Below are positions 16,117 through 24,155 of a stretch of 64,000 bases of DNA, piece after piece (within the stretch, counting starts at the first letter, position 1; the number at the start of each line of letters is the position of its first letter). This DNA is from CBDCNH01 sp965219015 (GTDB lineage: Bacteria; Pseudomonadota; Alphaproteobacteria; Rhodobacterales; Rhodobacteraceae), in assembly GCA_965219015.1 (NCBI GenBank), contig CBDCNH010000013.1:186001-250000 (forward strand), written 5' to 3'. The notes below the pieces were generated by a model. It worked only from the letters and a program-made list of their open reading frames with translations, searched no databases and was not told the origin of the DNA. A program made the translations under genes and the position numbers.

Positions 16117-17037
16117 TTAGTCCCCGGGCGGCTTCGACGCAAGCCCGACGGGGATCACGTAGTCCACGATCTCGGTGCGCTGGAACGAGCGGAAGTTGTC
16201 GTCCGAGATCATCGTGAGCCGGATCGCGCCTTCCGCATCGCTCCAGACGGCCAGACCCTCGAGGTTGTCGTGGCGTCCTACCGCGGTCTCGAGAATGGTC
16301 TCGCCCGCCGTGATCATATCGCCCGTGATGGCGAAGCGACGGACGCGGCTGCGAAACCCGATGCCGTAGAGATCGCGCTCGAGCAGGTAGAAGAGCCCGT
16401 CGGGCCCGAAATCGGCGCCGACGGGGCGAAAGGCGTCGGGGCGCGCGATGCTGCACGGCTGGTCCCAGACGCCAATGCGATAGCGCCAGAGCGGCGTCGC
16501 GGCGACGTCCGGGCCGAACACCTCCGGCAGCGTCCAGAGCGCGCCCGCGGCGTCGACGGCCAGGGCCTCGAGCGACGTGTTCTTGCCAAGCCGCCGGAAC
16601 GCCGGGTGTTGCGGCAGAGGCTTGCCGCGCGCGTCCGCCGTCTCGTAGAGGACCACCCGCGCCTCGCCTTCGAAGGACACGTAGATCTCGCCGCGCGGTC
16701 CGACGGCCAGCCCTTCGCTGTCGGTCTGCACGTCGCCGAGCGGGCGACCGAGCGGGCTCCTGAGCGCGACGAACTGGTCGAGCATCACGTCGGTCACGGC
16801 CCCTTGGGGGTCGCGCGCTAGCCGGCCCTTCGCAATCATGCCGCGGTCGGTCTGGCTGACGAAGCCGAGGCCCTCCGGATCGGTGAAGTCGAGCCCCGAG
16901 AAACCTCCGAAGCCCCGGATCGGGAGCTTCCACCGATAGCTGCCGACGAACCGCGCCCGCGCCGCAAGATCGGCCCCCTGCGACGGACCGGCGGCAAGAA
17001 AGGCCGCGCCTAGCGCGACGAAAGTACGGCGGCGCAT
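16117..17037 (-). CDS. Exported esterase-like/phytase-like beta-propeller protein, Tat-type signal
   Basis: 306 residues from the ATG at 17037. MRRRTFVALGAAFLAAGPSQG is a twin-arginine-type signal (split: MRRRTFVALG then AAFLAAGPSQG), suggesting export of a folded protein. The mature part has GGFSGLDFTDPEGLGFVSQTD, then DSEGLAVGPRGEIYVSFEG and SLEALAVDAAGALWTLPEV, the repeated propeller blades of the esterase-like activity of phytase family. Catalytic chemistry in this family is poorly defined, so no substrate is proposed. Its first 28 nt overlap the end of mepA, and the VUT transporter follows, so all are probably co-transcribed. The open frame continues upstream through mepA, but that sequence is antisense-like noise. 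Confidence 0.82.
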   Translation of the reverse strand: MRRRTFVALGAAFLAAGPSQGADLAARARFVGSYRWKLPIRGFGGFSGLDFTDPEGLGFVSQTDRGMIAKGRLARDPQGAVTDVMLDQFVALRSPLGRPLGDVQTDSEGLAVGPRGEIYVSFEGEARVVLYETADARGKPLPQHPAFRRLGKNTSLEALAVDAAGALWTLPEVFGPDVAATPLWRYRIGVWDQPCSIARPDAFRPVGADFGPDGLFYLLERDLYGIGFRSRVRRFAITGDMITAGETILETAVGRHDNLEGLAVWSDAEGAIRLTMISDDNFRSFQRTEIVDYVIPVGLASKPPGD

Positions 17038-17894
17038 TGCCTGGGCAGGTCGCTCAACACGTAGGTCCGCGCTGTCCGCTTCGGCGGACCCTTCGGCGCC
17101 ACCTTCTTCGGTCCGGTCTTCGGGGGCGCAAGATAGTCCGTCACCCACCAGTCGAGGCTGGCGTCGCAGCCGGTGCCGCCCTGCGAAAGCTTCGCGACGG
17201 TCGGCTGCTGCGTCTGGCAGAGCGGCATTCCGGCGGGGCATTTCAGCCGGACATGAAAGTGGTCCTCGTGCCCGTAAAGCGGACGAAGCTTCTGCAGCCA
17301 CGCGGTATCGGACGCCTTCGCGGTGCGGCAGATCTCGAGCTTGATCGCCGCGGCGACGAAGATGCGGTCGACGCGAGGGTCGGATGCCGCGGCTTTCAGG
17401 ACCGCGCGATGCGCCGGCGTCCAGTTGCCGTTGATCCGCCGCTGGTCGGACGTGCGGACCGAGATCGCGCCGAGGCTCTCCCGCGCGGCGCGCGTCAGGT
17501 CGAGCCGGCGCGGGGGCAGGTACCAGACGTCGGCGTCGAGCCCGATCTGGTGCGAGGCATGGCCCGAGGTCATCGGCCCGCCGCGCGGCTGGCCCATGTC
17601 GCCGATGTAGAGCCCCGCCCAGCCGAGGCGGCGCGCCGTGCGGCTCAAGTCCTCCAAGTAGGCGACGAGCTGCGGCTGGCCCCAGTTGCGGTTGCGCGAG
17701 AGCCGCATCGCCTGCCAGGTCGGGCCGGTCTCGGGCAGCGCGACGAGGCCGGTCGCGCAGCCCCGCGAGTAGCTGCCGATGGCCGATGGCCTGCCGCCCG
17801 CGGGCGCCGTCTCGCGGCCGAAGAGGCTCGCGGCGGTCGGCTCGCCGGCCGCGGGGGACGCCATGAGCGCCAGAAGGATCAGGATGCGGACCAT
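17010..17894 (-). CDS. mepA: Penicillin-insensitive murein endopeptidase
   Basis: 294 residues with an N-terminal signal peptide (MVRILILLALMASPAAG). The LAS-type zinc peptidase core is intact: GPMTSGHASHQIGLDADVW supplies His and Asp ligands and GHEDHFHVRLKCP supplies the later His ligands. MepA cleaves D-Ala-meso-DAP cross-links in peptidoglycan in the periplasm. Length and cysteine pattern are typical. A Lys/Pro-rich stretch follows the core (GPKKVAPKGPPKR). The start overlaps the end of the upstream transporter gene by 16 nt and its 3' end overlaps the esterase-like gene by 28 nt. Confidence 0.95.
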   Translation of the reverse strand: MVRILILLALMASPAAGEPTAASLFGRETAPAGGRPSAIGSYSRGCATGLVALPETGPTWQAMRLSRNRNWGQPQLVAYLEDLSRTARRLGWAGLYIGDMGQPRGGPMTSGHASHQIGLDADVWYLPPRRLDLTRAARESLGAISVRTSDQRRINGNWTPAHRAVLKAAASDPRVDRIFVAAAIKLEICRTAKASDTAWLQKLRPLYGHEDHFHVRLKCPAGMPLCQTQQPTVAKLSQGGTGCDASLDWWVTDYLAPPKTGPKKVAPKGPPKRTARTYVLSDLPRQCAAVLSSR

Positions 17895-19234
17895 GCCACC
17901 TCGCTCGTCCCGTTCGGATCAACCCACAGTAGCAAGATCGCGCCGGCGAGGAACAGCACGATCAGCGCCGCGATGCCGAGGGGCTGGCTGCCGGTCAGCG
18001 CCGTGGTCGCCGCGACGCTGAGCGGCGCCACGAACGCGGTCGCCTTGCCCGACAGCGCGTAGAGCCCGAACGTCTCGGTCATCCGCGCGGGGTCGGCCTG
18101 GCGCACCAGCATCGTCCGGCTCGCCGACTGCAGGACGCCGCCCGCCGCGCCGATCACGCCGCCGACGGCGTAGAACGCCACGTCCGGCAGGGATGACCGG
18201 GGCGCGACGGGGAAACCGAGCACCGACCCGCGCGAGACGAACACGACCGCGAGCGTCACCAGCGTCATCGCGCCGAGCGACACGGCGATCACCGGCATCG
18301 GCCCCCAGCGCGTGTCGGCTCGGCCGCCGGCCCAGGTGAACGCGGCGCCGGTGACGAGCGCGAGGATGCCGAAGGTGCCGACCTCGACGACCGACCAGCC
18401 GAGCACGCCCTTGGCGTAGATGCCGCCGAACACGTAGATGCCGTTGAGCGCGTCGCGGTAGAGCATCGATGCGAGGAGGAACCACATCAGGCTCGGCGTG
18501 CGGGGCAGGCCCCGCAGCGTGGCGGCGAGGTCCGGCACCGCGTGGCGCAGGCTCGCGGCGACGGAGAGCCCGCCGGGAACGCGGGGCGTGCGGACCCACA
18601 GGAAGAACGGCACCATGAAGGCCGCATACCAGACCGCGGTGAACGGGCCGACCGCGCGTGTTCCCTCGCGGAGACCGGGATCGAGACCGAAGGCGGGCGC
18701 AAGACCGAGCAGCGTCCGGCCGCCGGCACCCTCGGCGAAGAAGCCAAGGAAAAGGACGAGCGCCACCAGGCCGCCGACATAGCCGAATGCCCATCCCGTG
18801 CCGGAGATGCGGCCGAGTTCGGCGCGCGTCCCGAGGGAGGGCAGCATCGCGTTGGTGAACACGGTCGCGAACTCGACACCGACGAGCCCGACCCCGAAGC
18901 TGAGGAGCATCAACGCCAGGCTGTAGTCGCCCGGCCTGGCGAACCACAGCCCCCACGAGCCGGCGATGTAGAGCGCCGAGAACGCCCAGACGAAGGGCAT
19001 GGTCCGGCCGGAGCGGTCCGCGACCGTGCCGAGGAGCGGCGCCAGCACGGCGATGACGAGCCCGGCCGCGCCGATCCCGAAGCCCCATGCCTGCTGCGCC
19101 GTGCTGCCGTCGCCGACGAGATCGGTGACGTAGGGCGCGAAGATGAACGTGGCGAGCAGGGTCGGGAACGGCTGGCTCGCCCAGTCGAAGAACCACCAGC
19201 CCCAGATACGGCGCCGCGGCGCGATGTCGGCCAT
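17879..19234 (-). CDS. MFS transporter, UMF1 (Atg22-like) type
   Basis: 451 residues and about 12 hydrophobic segments. The start WGWWFFDWASQPFPTLLATF matches the UMF1 family opening (DWANSxF-like), and the loop GTVADRSGRTMP is the MFS motif A equivalent between helices 2 and 3. The family is distantly related to yeast vacuolar effluxer Atg22, and bacterial substrates are largely unknown. It heads a minus-strand run with mepA, the esterase-like gene and the VUT transporter. Divergent from yggT across a 121-nt gap that contains a perfect 22-bp palindrome. Confidence 0.85.
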   Translation of the reverse strand: MADIAPRRRIWGWWFFDWASQPFPTLLATFIFAPYVTDLVGDGSTAQQAWGFGIGAAGLVIAVLAPLLGTVADRSGRTMPFVWAFSALYIAGSWGLWFARPGDYSLALMLLSFGVGLVGVEFATVFTNAMLPSLGTRAELGRISGTGWAFGYVGGLVALVLFLGFFAEGAGGRTLLGLAPAFGLDPGLREGTRAVGPFTAVWYAAFMVPFFLWVRTPRVPGGLSVAASLRHAVPDLAATLRGLPRTPSLMWFLLASMLYRDALNGIYVFGGIYAKGVLGWSVVEVGTFGILALVTGAAFTWAGGRADTRWGPMPVIAVSLGAMTLVTLAVVFVSRGSVLGFPVAPRSSLPDVAFYAVGGVIGAAGGVLQSASRTMLVRQADPARMTETFGLYALSGKATAFVAPLSVAATTALTGSQPLGIAALIVLFLAGAILLLWVDPNGTSEVAWSAS

Positions 19235-19281
19235 GACGCCCCCGGACGGTCCCCGCGCTCACTGAAACGGGAAAGGGGCCC

Positions 19282-19303
19282 CGAGGCAACCCGGGTTGCC
19301 TCG
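19282..19303. repeat. Perfect 22-bp palindrome between divergent genes
   Basis: CGAGGCAACCC is followed at once by its exact reverse complement, with no spacer. Outside it GGCCC (19278-19282 region) and GGGCC (19308-19312 region) can extend pairing imperfectly. The two flanking genes diverge, so a terminator makes little sense. A dimeric-regulator operator or a cruciform is more plausible, but neither is proven. Confidence 0.7.
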
Positions 19304-19355
19304 CGGGGGGCCAGCCGGTAGGCAGGCGCGGTTCCCGCCGGAGGCCGCCCGACCG

Positions 19356-19643
19356 ATGTATTCGCTCTTCCAGACCCTGATGCTGGTGCTCGACATCGCG
19401 AAGTACATCATCTTCGCGCACATCATCATGAGCTGGCTCATCAACTTCCAGGTGCTGAACCTGCGCCAGCCGCTCGTCAGCCAGATCTGGTACGGGCTGA
19501 ACCGGCTGCTCGACCCCCTCTATTCGCGGATCAGGGGGTTCCTGCCGAGCATGGGCGGGCTCGATCTCGCGCCGCTGATCGTGCTGGTGCTGATCTTTCT
19601 CTTGCAGCGGCTCCTTGTGAACAACGCCGGCGCGTTCGTCTGA
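19356..19643 (+). CDS. YggT-family integral membrane protein
   Basis: 95 residues from the ATG at 19356, preceded by a GGAGG ribosome-binding site; the in-frame extension to 19296 crosses the palindrome and is rejected. Two hydrophobic segments surround a central amphipathic stretch: MYSLFQTLMLVLDIAKYIIF, then LDLAPLIVLVLIFLLQRLLV, with LNRLLDPLYSRIRGFLP between. This matches one YggT repeat. The family has been linked to membrane homeostasis and, in several bacteria, to cell-division or envelope genes, but the biochemical role is unknown. recQ starts 5 nt downstream. Confidence 0.9.
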   Translation: MYSLFQTLMLVLDIAKYIIFAHIIMSWLINFQVLNLRQPLVSQIWYGLNRLLDPLYSRIRGFLPSMGGLDLAPLIVLVLIFLLQRLLVNNAGAFV

Positions 19644-19648
19644 TCCCG

Positions 19649-21694
19649 ATGCCCACGCCCGAAGCGCTCCTTGCCTCCGTCTTCGGCTTCGCGGAGTACC
19701 GCCCCGGCCAGCGCGAGGTCGTGGAGGCCGTGCTCGCGGGCCGCGACGTGCTCGCGATCATGCCGACGGGGGGCGGCAAGTCGCTCTGCTACCAGCTGCC
19801 CGCGATCTGCGGCGACGGCGTGACGGTGGTGATCTCGCCGCTCATCGCGCTGATGCGCGACCAGGTGCGGGCGCTGCGCGAGGCCGGCGTCGAAGCGGGC
19901 GCGCTCACCTCGCAGAACACCGAGGACGAGACCGAGACGGTCTTCGCGGCCGCCGACGGGGGCACGCTGCGGCTCCTCTACATCGCCCCCGAACGGCTCG
20001 CCGCGACCGCGACGCTGGGGCTTTTGCGCCGCATCGGCACGCGGCTCGTCGCGGTGGACGAGGCGCATTGCGTGAGCCAGTGGGGGCACGACTTCCGCCC
20101 CGACTACCTCCGCATCGGCGCGCTCCGGCAGGCGCTCGGCGTGCCGCTTGCGGCCTTCACCGCGACCGCCGACGCCGAGACCCGCGCCGAGATCGTGACG
20201 CGGCTCTTCGACGGCCGGGAGCCTGCGACCTTCCTCGGGGGCTTCGACCGGCCGAACATCCATCTCGCCTTCGCGCTGAAGGACGGCCCGCGGGCGCAGA
20301 TCCTCGGCTTCGCCGCGGCGCGCAAGGATCAGGCGGGCATCGTCTACTGCGCCACGCGGGCCAAGACCGAGACGCTCGCCGCGGCCCTCCTCGACGCGGG
20401 GCACGCGGCCTGCGCCTACCACGCCGGGCTCGACGCCGAGGACCGCCGCGAGGTCGAGGCGCGGTTCCAGCGCGAGGACGGCCTCATCGTCGCGGCCACC
20501 GTGGCCTTCGGGATGGGCATCGACAAGCCGGACATCCGCTGGGTCGCCCACGCCGATCTGCCGAAGTCCGTCGAGGCCTACTACCAGGAGATCGGCCGCG
20601 GCGGGCGCGACGGCTTGCCTGCCGAGACGCTGACGCTCTACGGCCCCGACGACATCCGCCTGCGCCGCAGCCAGATCGACGAGGGCCTCGCCCCGCCCGA
20701 TCGCAAGGCGGCGGATCATCTGCGGCTGAATGCGCTCCTCGGCCTCGCCGAGGCGGTGACGTGCCGGCGCCAGGTGCTGCTGGGCTACTTCGGCGAGACC
20801 ACCGAGCCCTGCGGCAACTGCGACCTCTGCGCGGCGCCCGCCGAGACCTTCGATGCGACCGAGGCGGTGCAGAAGGCGCTCTCGGCGATGCTCCGGACGG
20901 GCGAAAGCTGGGGCGCCGGGCACCTCGTCGACATCCTGCGCGGCACCGCAACGGAGAAGGTGCGCGACCGCGGGCACGACAGGCTGCCAACGTTCGGCGT
21001 CGGCGCGGACCTCGGTGCGGACGCCTGGCGCGGCATCTTCCGGCAGATGACGGCGCGCGACCTCGTGCGCCCCGACCCCGCGCGACACGGGGCGCTGCGG
21101 ATGACCGAAGCCGGCCGCCTGGTCCTGAAGGGCGAGGTGCCGGTCGAGTTGCGCCGCGAGACACCGCGCAGGACGCCCGCGCGCGACACGCCGAAGGCGC
21201 TCGTCGGCGCCGAGGACGAGGCTCTGCTGGCCGCGCTGAAGGGTCGCCGCCGGGCGCTCGCCGAGGCCGCGCGCGTACCGGCCTACGTGATCTTCCCCGA
21301 CCGGACGCTGATCGAGATGGCCGAGACCCGGCCCGCCACGCTCGACGCGATGGCGCGGGTCGGGGGCGTCGGCGCGACGAAGCTCGGACGCTACGGGGCG
21401 ACCTTTCTCGAGGTCATCACCGGGGACGCGCCCGCGCGGATGCACCCTGCGCGCGCCAGCCTCGCCGGCCGGGCATCGGGCAATGCCTTCGACCGGCTCT
21501 CGGACGCCCAGCGCGATCTCGCCCGCGGCGAGGACGGCACCGGGCGCTACATGGCCTGCTCGCCGGGAACGCTCCGCAAGATCGCCGAGGCCCGTCCCGG
21601 CAGCATGGACGCGCTCGCGCGCATTCCCGGCGTGGGCCCCGACCGCGCCGAACGCTTCGGCATCGCCTTCCTCGCGGCGGTCGGGCAAGACTAG
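19649..21694 (+). CDS. recQ: ATP-dependent DNA helicase RecQ with two HRDC-like modules
   Basis: 681 residues. SF2 helicase motifs are clear: motif 0 FGFAEYRPGQ, Walker A MPTGGGKSLCYQLP, DEAH in AVDEAHCVSQWGHDFRP, and GRGGRDG in motif VI. The zinc-binding Cys cluster (C-RR then CGNCDLC) and a winged-helix RQC region follow. A standard HRDC domain covers about residues 522-592. A second similar helix-rich module ends the protein at about 612-678 (YMACSPGTLRKIAEARPGS). RecQ unwinds recombination and stalled-fork intermediates. It lies 5 nt after yggT and converges on the hybrid kinase gene. Confidence 0.95.
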   Translation: MPTPEALLASVFGFAEYRPGQREVVEAVLAGRDVLAIMPTGGGKSLCYQLPAICGDGVTVVISPLIALMRDQVRALREAGVEAGALTSQNTEDETETVFAAADGGTLRLLYIAPERLAATATLGLLRRIGTRLVAVDEAHCVSQWGHDFRPDYLRIGALRQALGVPLAAFTATADAETRAEIVTRLFDGREPATFLGGFDRPNIHLAFALKDGPRAQILGFAAARKDQAGIVYCATRAKTETLAAALLDAGHAACAYHAGLDAEDRREVEARFQREDGLIVAATVAFGMGIDKPDIRWVAHADLPKSVEAYYQEIGRGGRDGLPAETLTLYGPDDIRLRRSQIDEGLAPPDRKAADHLRLNALLGLAEAVTCRRQVLLGYFGETTEPCGNCDLCAAPAETFDATEAVQKALSAMLRTGESWGAGHLVDILRGTATEKVRDRGHDRLPTFGVGADLGADAWRGIFRQMTARDLVRPDPARHGALRMTEAGRLVLKGEVPVELRRETPRRTPARDTPKALVGAEDEALLAALKGRRRALAEAARVPAYVIFPDRTLIEMAETRPATLDAMARVGGVGATKLGRYGATFLEVITGDAPARMHPARASLAGRASGNAFDRLSDAQRDLARGEDGTGRYMACSPGTLRKIAEARPGSMDALARIPGVGPDRAERFGIAFLAAVGQD

Positions 21695-21711
21695 CGGCGC
21701 TCGGAGGTCCG

Positions 21712-23973
21712 TCAGGACGCCTTCGCGGATGCCTGAGGTAGGAGCATCGTCGGAGCGGTCACGGTGTTCGCGACGGGTGCGTCATCGAACGGCTGAGGAC
21801 GTCGCGCTCCCTCGGGGCACAGCGAGACGATCCGCTCGGTGATGGCGCTCTTGCGGAGCGGCTTGGTCAGATAGTGGTCGAGTCCGACCGCGAGGATGCT
21901 GGCTGCGTCGCCGTCGAGCGCATGCGCGGTCAGCGCCACGATCGACACGCGCGCAGCGCCCCGGCGGGCCTCGACCGCGCGGATCCGGCGCGTCGCCTCG
22001 AGCCCGTCCATCTCGGGCATGGAAATGTCCATGAAGATCAGATCGGGCCGAAAGCTCTCGAACATCTCGCAGGCTTCGCGACCGTTGTTGGCGAAGACGA
22101 GCTCGATATCGAGATCCTTCACCATCTTGCTGAACACGAGCTGGTTGGTGCGGTTGTCCTCGGCCGCGAGCACGCGCATCGCGCGCGGCTGGTCCGGCAG
22201 GACCGGTGGCAGCGGCAGGCCGGCCACAGCGCGAAGGTGGGCGTAGAGGTCGTGCCGCAGCAGAGGTTTCTGCAGGACGCTGGTGATGAGCCGGCCCTCC
22301 CCGCTCTCGGCGGCCGGATCGGCGCGAAGGCGCGACGGGTTCGACGTAAGCATCAGGAGCGGCATCCGGTGCCCGACCGCCCGGATCCGCCGCGCGAGCG
22401 TCAGCCCGTCCATCCCCGGCATCTCGTGGTCGGTCAGGATGACGTCGAAGCCGGGATCGCGCTCGAGCACGCCGAGCGCCTCGGCACCTGACGCGCAGAC
22501 CGTCACCGCGAGACCGTAGGCGCTGAGCTGACGCTCGAGGATCGTCTGGTTGACCGCGAGATCGTCGACGACAAGCGCGCGGCGGAGCTCGATCGCCTCG
22601 CGCGGTCCCGCCGCTGGCTCCGCCACGGCCAGCACGACGCGGAACCCGAAGCACGAGCCGCGGCCGGGCGCGCTCTCGACCCAGATCGTGCCGCCCATCA
22701 GCTCGATGAGCTGGCGCGTGATCGCAAGCCCGAGCCCGGTGCCCGCGAACTTGCGGTTCTGCTGGTCCTCGACCTGGTTGAACTGCCCGAAGATGTGCTC
22801 GAGGTGCTCGGGCGCGATGCCGATGCCGGTATCCTCGACCGTGACGTGCAGCTCGTGCCGCCCCGGCGCGGCCTCGAGGCCGACGACGCGAACGAGCACG
22901 TGTCCCGCCTCGGTGAACTTCATCGCATTGCCGACGAGGTTGGTCAGCACCTGCCGGATGCGTCCCGGATCGCCCACGAAGCGGGTCGGCATGAACATGT
23001 CGTAGTCGATCAGCAGGTCGATGTGCTTGGCGCCCGCGCCGGAGTGCAGAAGCGTCGTCACCTCGTGGATCGAGCGCTCGAGATCGAACGGCTCGGGGTG
23101 CAGGATCAGCTTCTCGGCCTCGATCTTCGAATAGTCGAGGACATCGTTGATGATGACGAGGAGCGCCTCGCCGGATGTCCGGATCGTGTCGGCGTAGAGG
23201 CGTTGCTCGTCGTCGAGGACGGTGTCGGACAGAAGCTCCGCCATGCCCACGACGCCGTTCATCGGCGTGCGGATCTCGTGGCTCATGTTGGCGAGGAAGG
23301 CGGACTTCGCGCGGCTGGCGGCCTCGGCGCGCTCCTGCGCCTCGCGCCGCTCGGCCTCGCGTTCGATCGCTCCGGTGATGTCGAGGGCCAGCGAGACGAC
23401 CCCCCCGTCGCGCATGCGGCTGTGCTTGAGCCGCAGGAACCGCCCGGTCGCGAGGCGCACGTCCAGGGTCTCGGCGGTGCCGGCCTCGGCGAGCGCCAGG
23501 ATCTCGGCGCACCATTCGGCGGCGGGCCTCCCCTCGAGGTCGGCCACGCCCTCGCGGGCGGCAAGCGCGAGGATCTCGGCGTAGGGCGTGCCGAGAGCGA
23601 TCTCGGCCAGGCCTGCGAAGGGCGCGCGGTAGGCGGCGTTGGCGGCGACGAGCCGCAACGCGGAGTCGAACACCGCAAATCCGTCACCGATGGCCTCGAG
23701 CGCGTCCCAGAGCCGGCGCTCGGCGACGTCCGCATCGCGATGCGCCGCTTCGATCTCGCCCATCCGCACCGACGCCTCGGCCTTCGCGACTTCGGCTTCG
23801 CCGCGCGCCATCACAGCGGTCTCGCGCTGCTCGACGATCTCTTCGGAAAGCTTCAGCGCGTGCCGGTCGAGCCGCTGGTGCGCGGCACGGAGCTCGCGGC
23901 CCTGCTGCTCGAGCAGGCGTTCGGCTGCAAGCCGGGCACGGCGTTCCTGCACGAGCTTGTCCGCAAGCGACAT
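21712..23973 (-). CDS. Soluble hybrid histidine kinase with N-terminal coiled coil and two receivers
   Basis: 753 residues without transmembrane segments. The first 95 residues are heptad-rich and highly charged (coiled coil). A PAS domain follows (about 95-205, GDGFAVFDSALRLVAANAAY), then HisKA with His232 in MSHEIRTPMNG, HATPase_c with NLVGNAMKFTE, and DTGIGIAPEH and GTGLGL boxes. Two receivers follow: REC1 with Asp515 in LTDHEMPGMDG and REC2 with Asp649 in FMDISMPEMDG. Two receivers suggest a branched phosphorelay. No HPt domain and no partner regulator gene is adjacent, so the output is unknown. It converges with recQ (17-nt gap) and diverges from the alpha-2-macroglobulin gene. Confidence 0.92.
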   Translation of the reverse strand: MSLADKLVQERRARLAAERLLEQQGRELRAAHQRLDRHALKLSEEIVEQRETAVMARGEAEVAKAEASVRMGEIEAAHRDADVAERRLWDALEAIGDGFAVFDSALRLVAANAAYRAPFAGLAEIALGTPYAEILALAAREGVADLEGRPAAEWCAEILALAEAGTAETLDVRLATGRFLRLKHSRMRDGGVVSLALDITGAIEREAERREAQERAEAASRAKSAFLANMSHEIRTPMNGVVGMAELLSDTVLDDEQRLYADTIRTSGEALLVIINDVLDYSKIEAEKLILHPEPFDLERSIHEVTTLLHSGAGAKHIDLLIDYDMFMPTRFVGDPGRIRQVLTNLVGNAMKFTEAGHVLVRVVGLEAAPGRHELHVTVEDTGIGIAPEHLEHIFGQFNQVEDQQNRKFAGTGLGLAITRQLIELMGGTIWVESAPGRGSCFGFRVVLAVAEPAAGPREAIELRRALVVDDLAVNQTILERQLSAYGLAVTVCASGAEALGVLERDPGFDVILTDHEMPGMDGLTLARRIRAVGHRMPLLMLTSNPSRLRADPAAESGEGRLITSVLQKPLLRHDLYAHLRAVAGLPLPPVLPDQPRAMRVLAAEDNRTNQLVFSKMVKDLDIELVFANNGREACEMFESFRPDLIFMDISMPEMDGLEATRRIRAVEARRGAARVSIVALTAHALDGDAASILAVGLDHYLTKPLRKSAITERIVSLCPEGARRPQPFDDAPVANTVTAPTMLLPQASAKAS

Positions 23974-24155
23974 GGCATCCTCCGGCGATCGACGGTCGGG
24001 GACCGCGCCCTTCCTTCCGCGCCCAATACCACGATCCGCGTGAATTGCGGCTTAAGGCACGCTCCCTGAACGCATTGGCGAAAGCGCGGGAATCGTTGCG
24101 ACCTCGAGTCAAATCGTGCCAGCATTTGTCGGGTCGAAACACGGAGAGATCGTGC

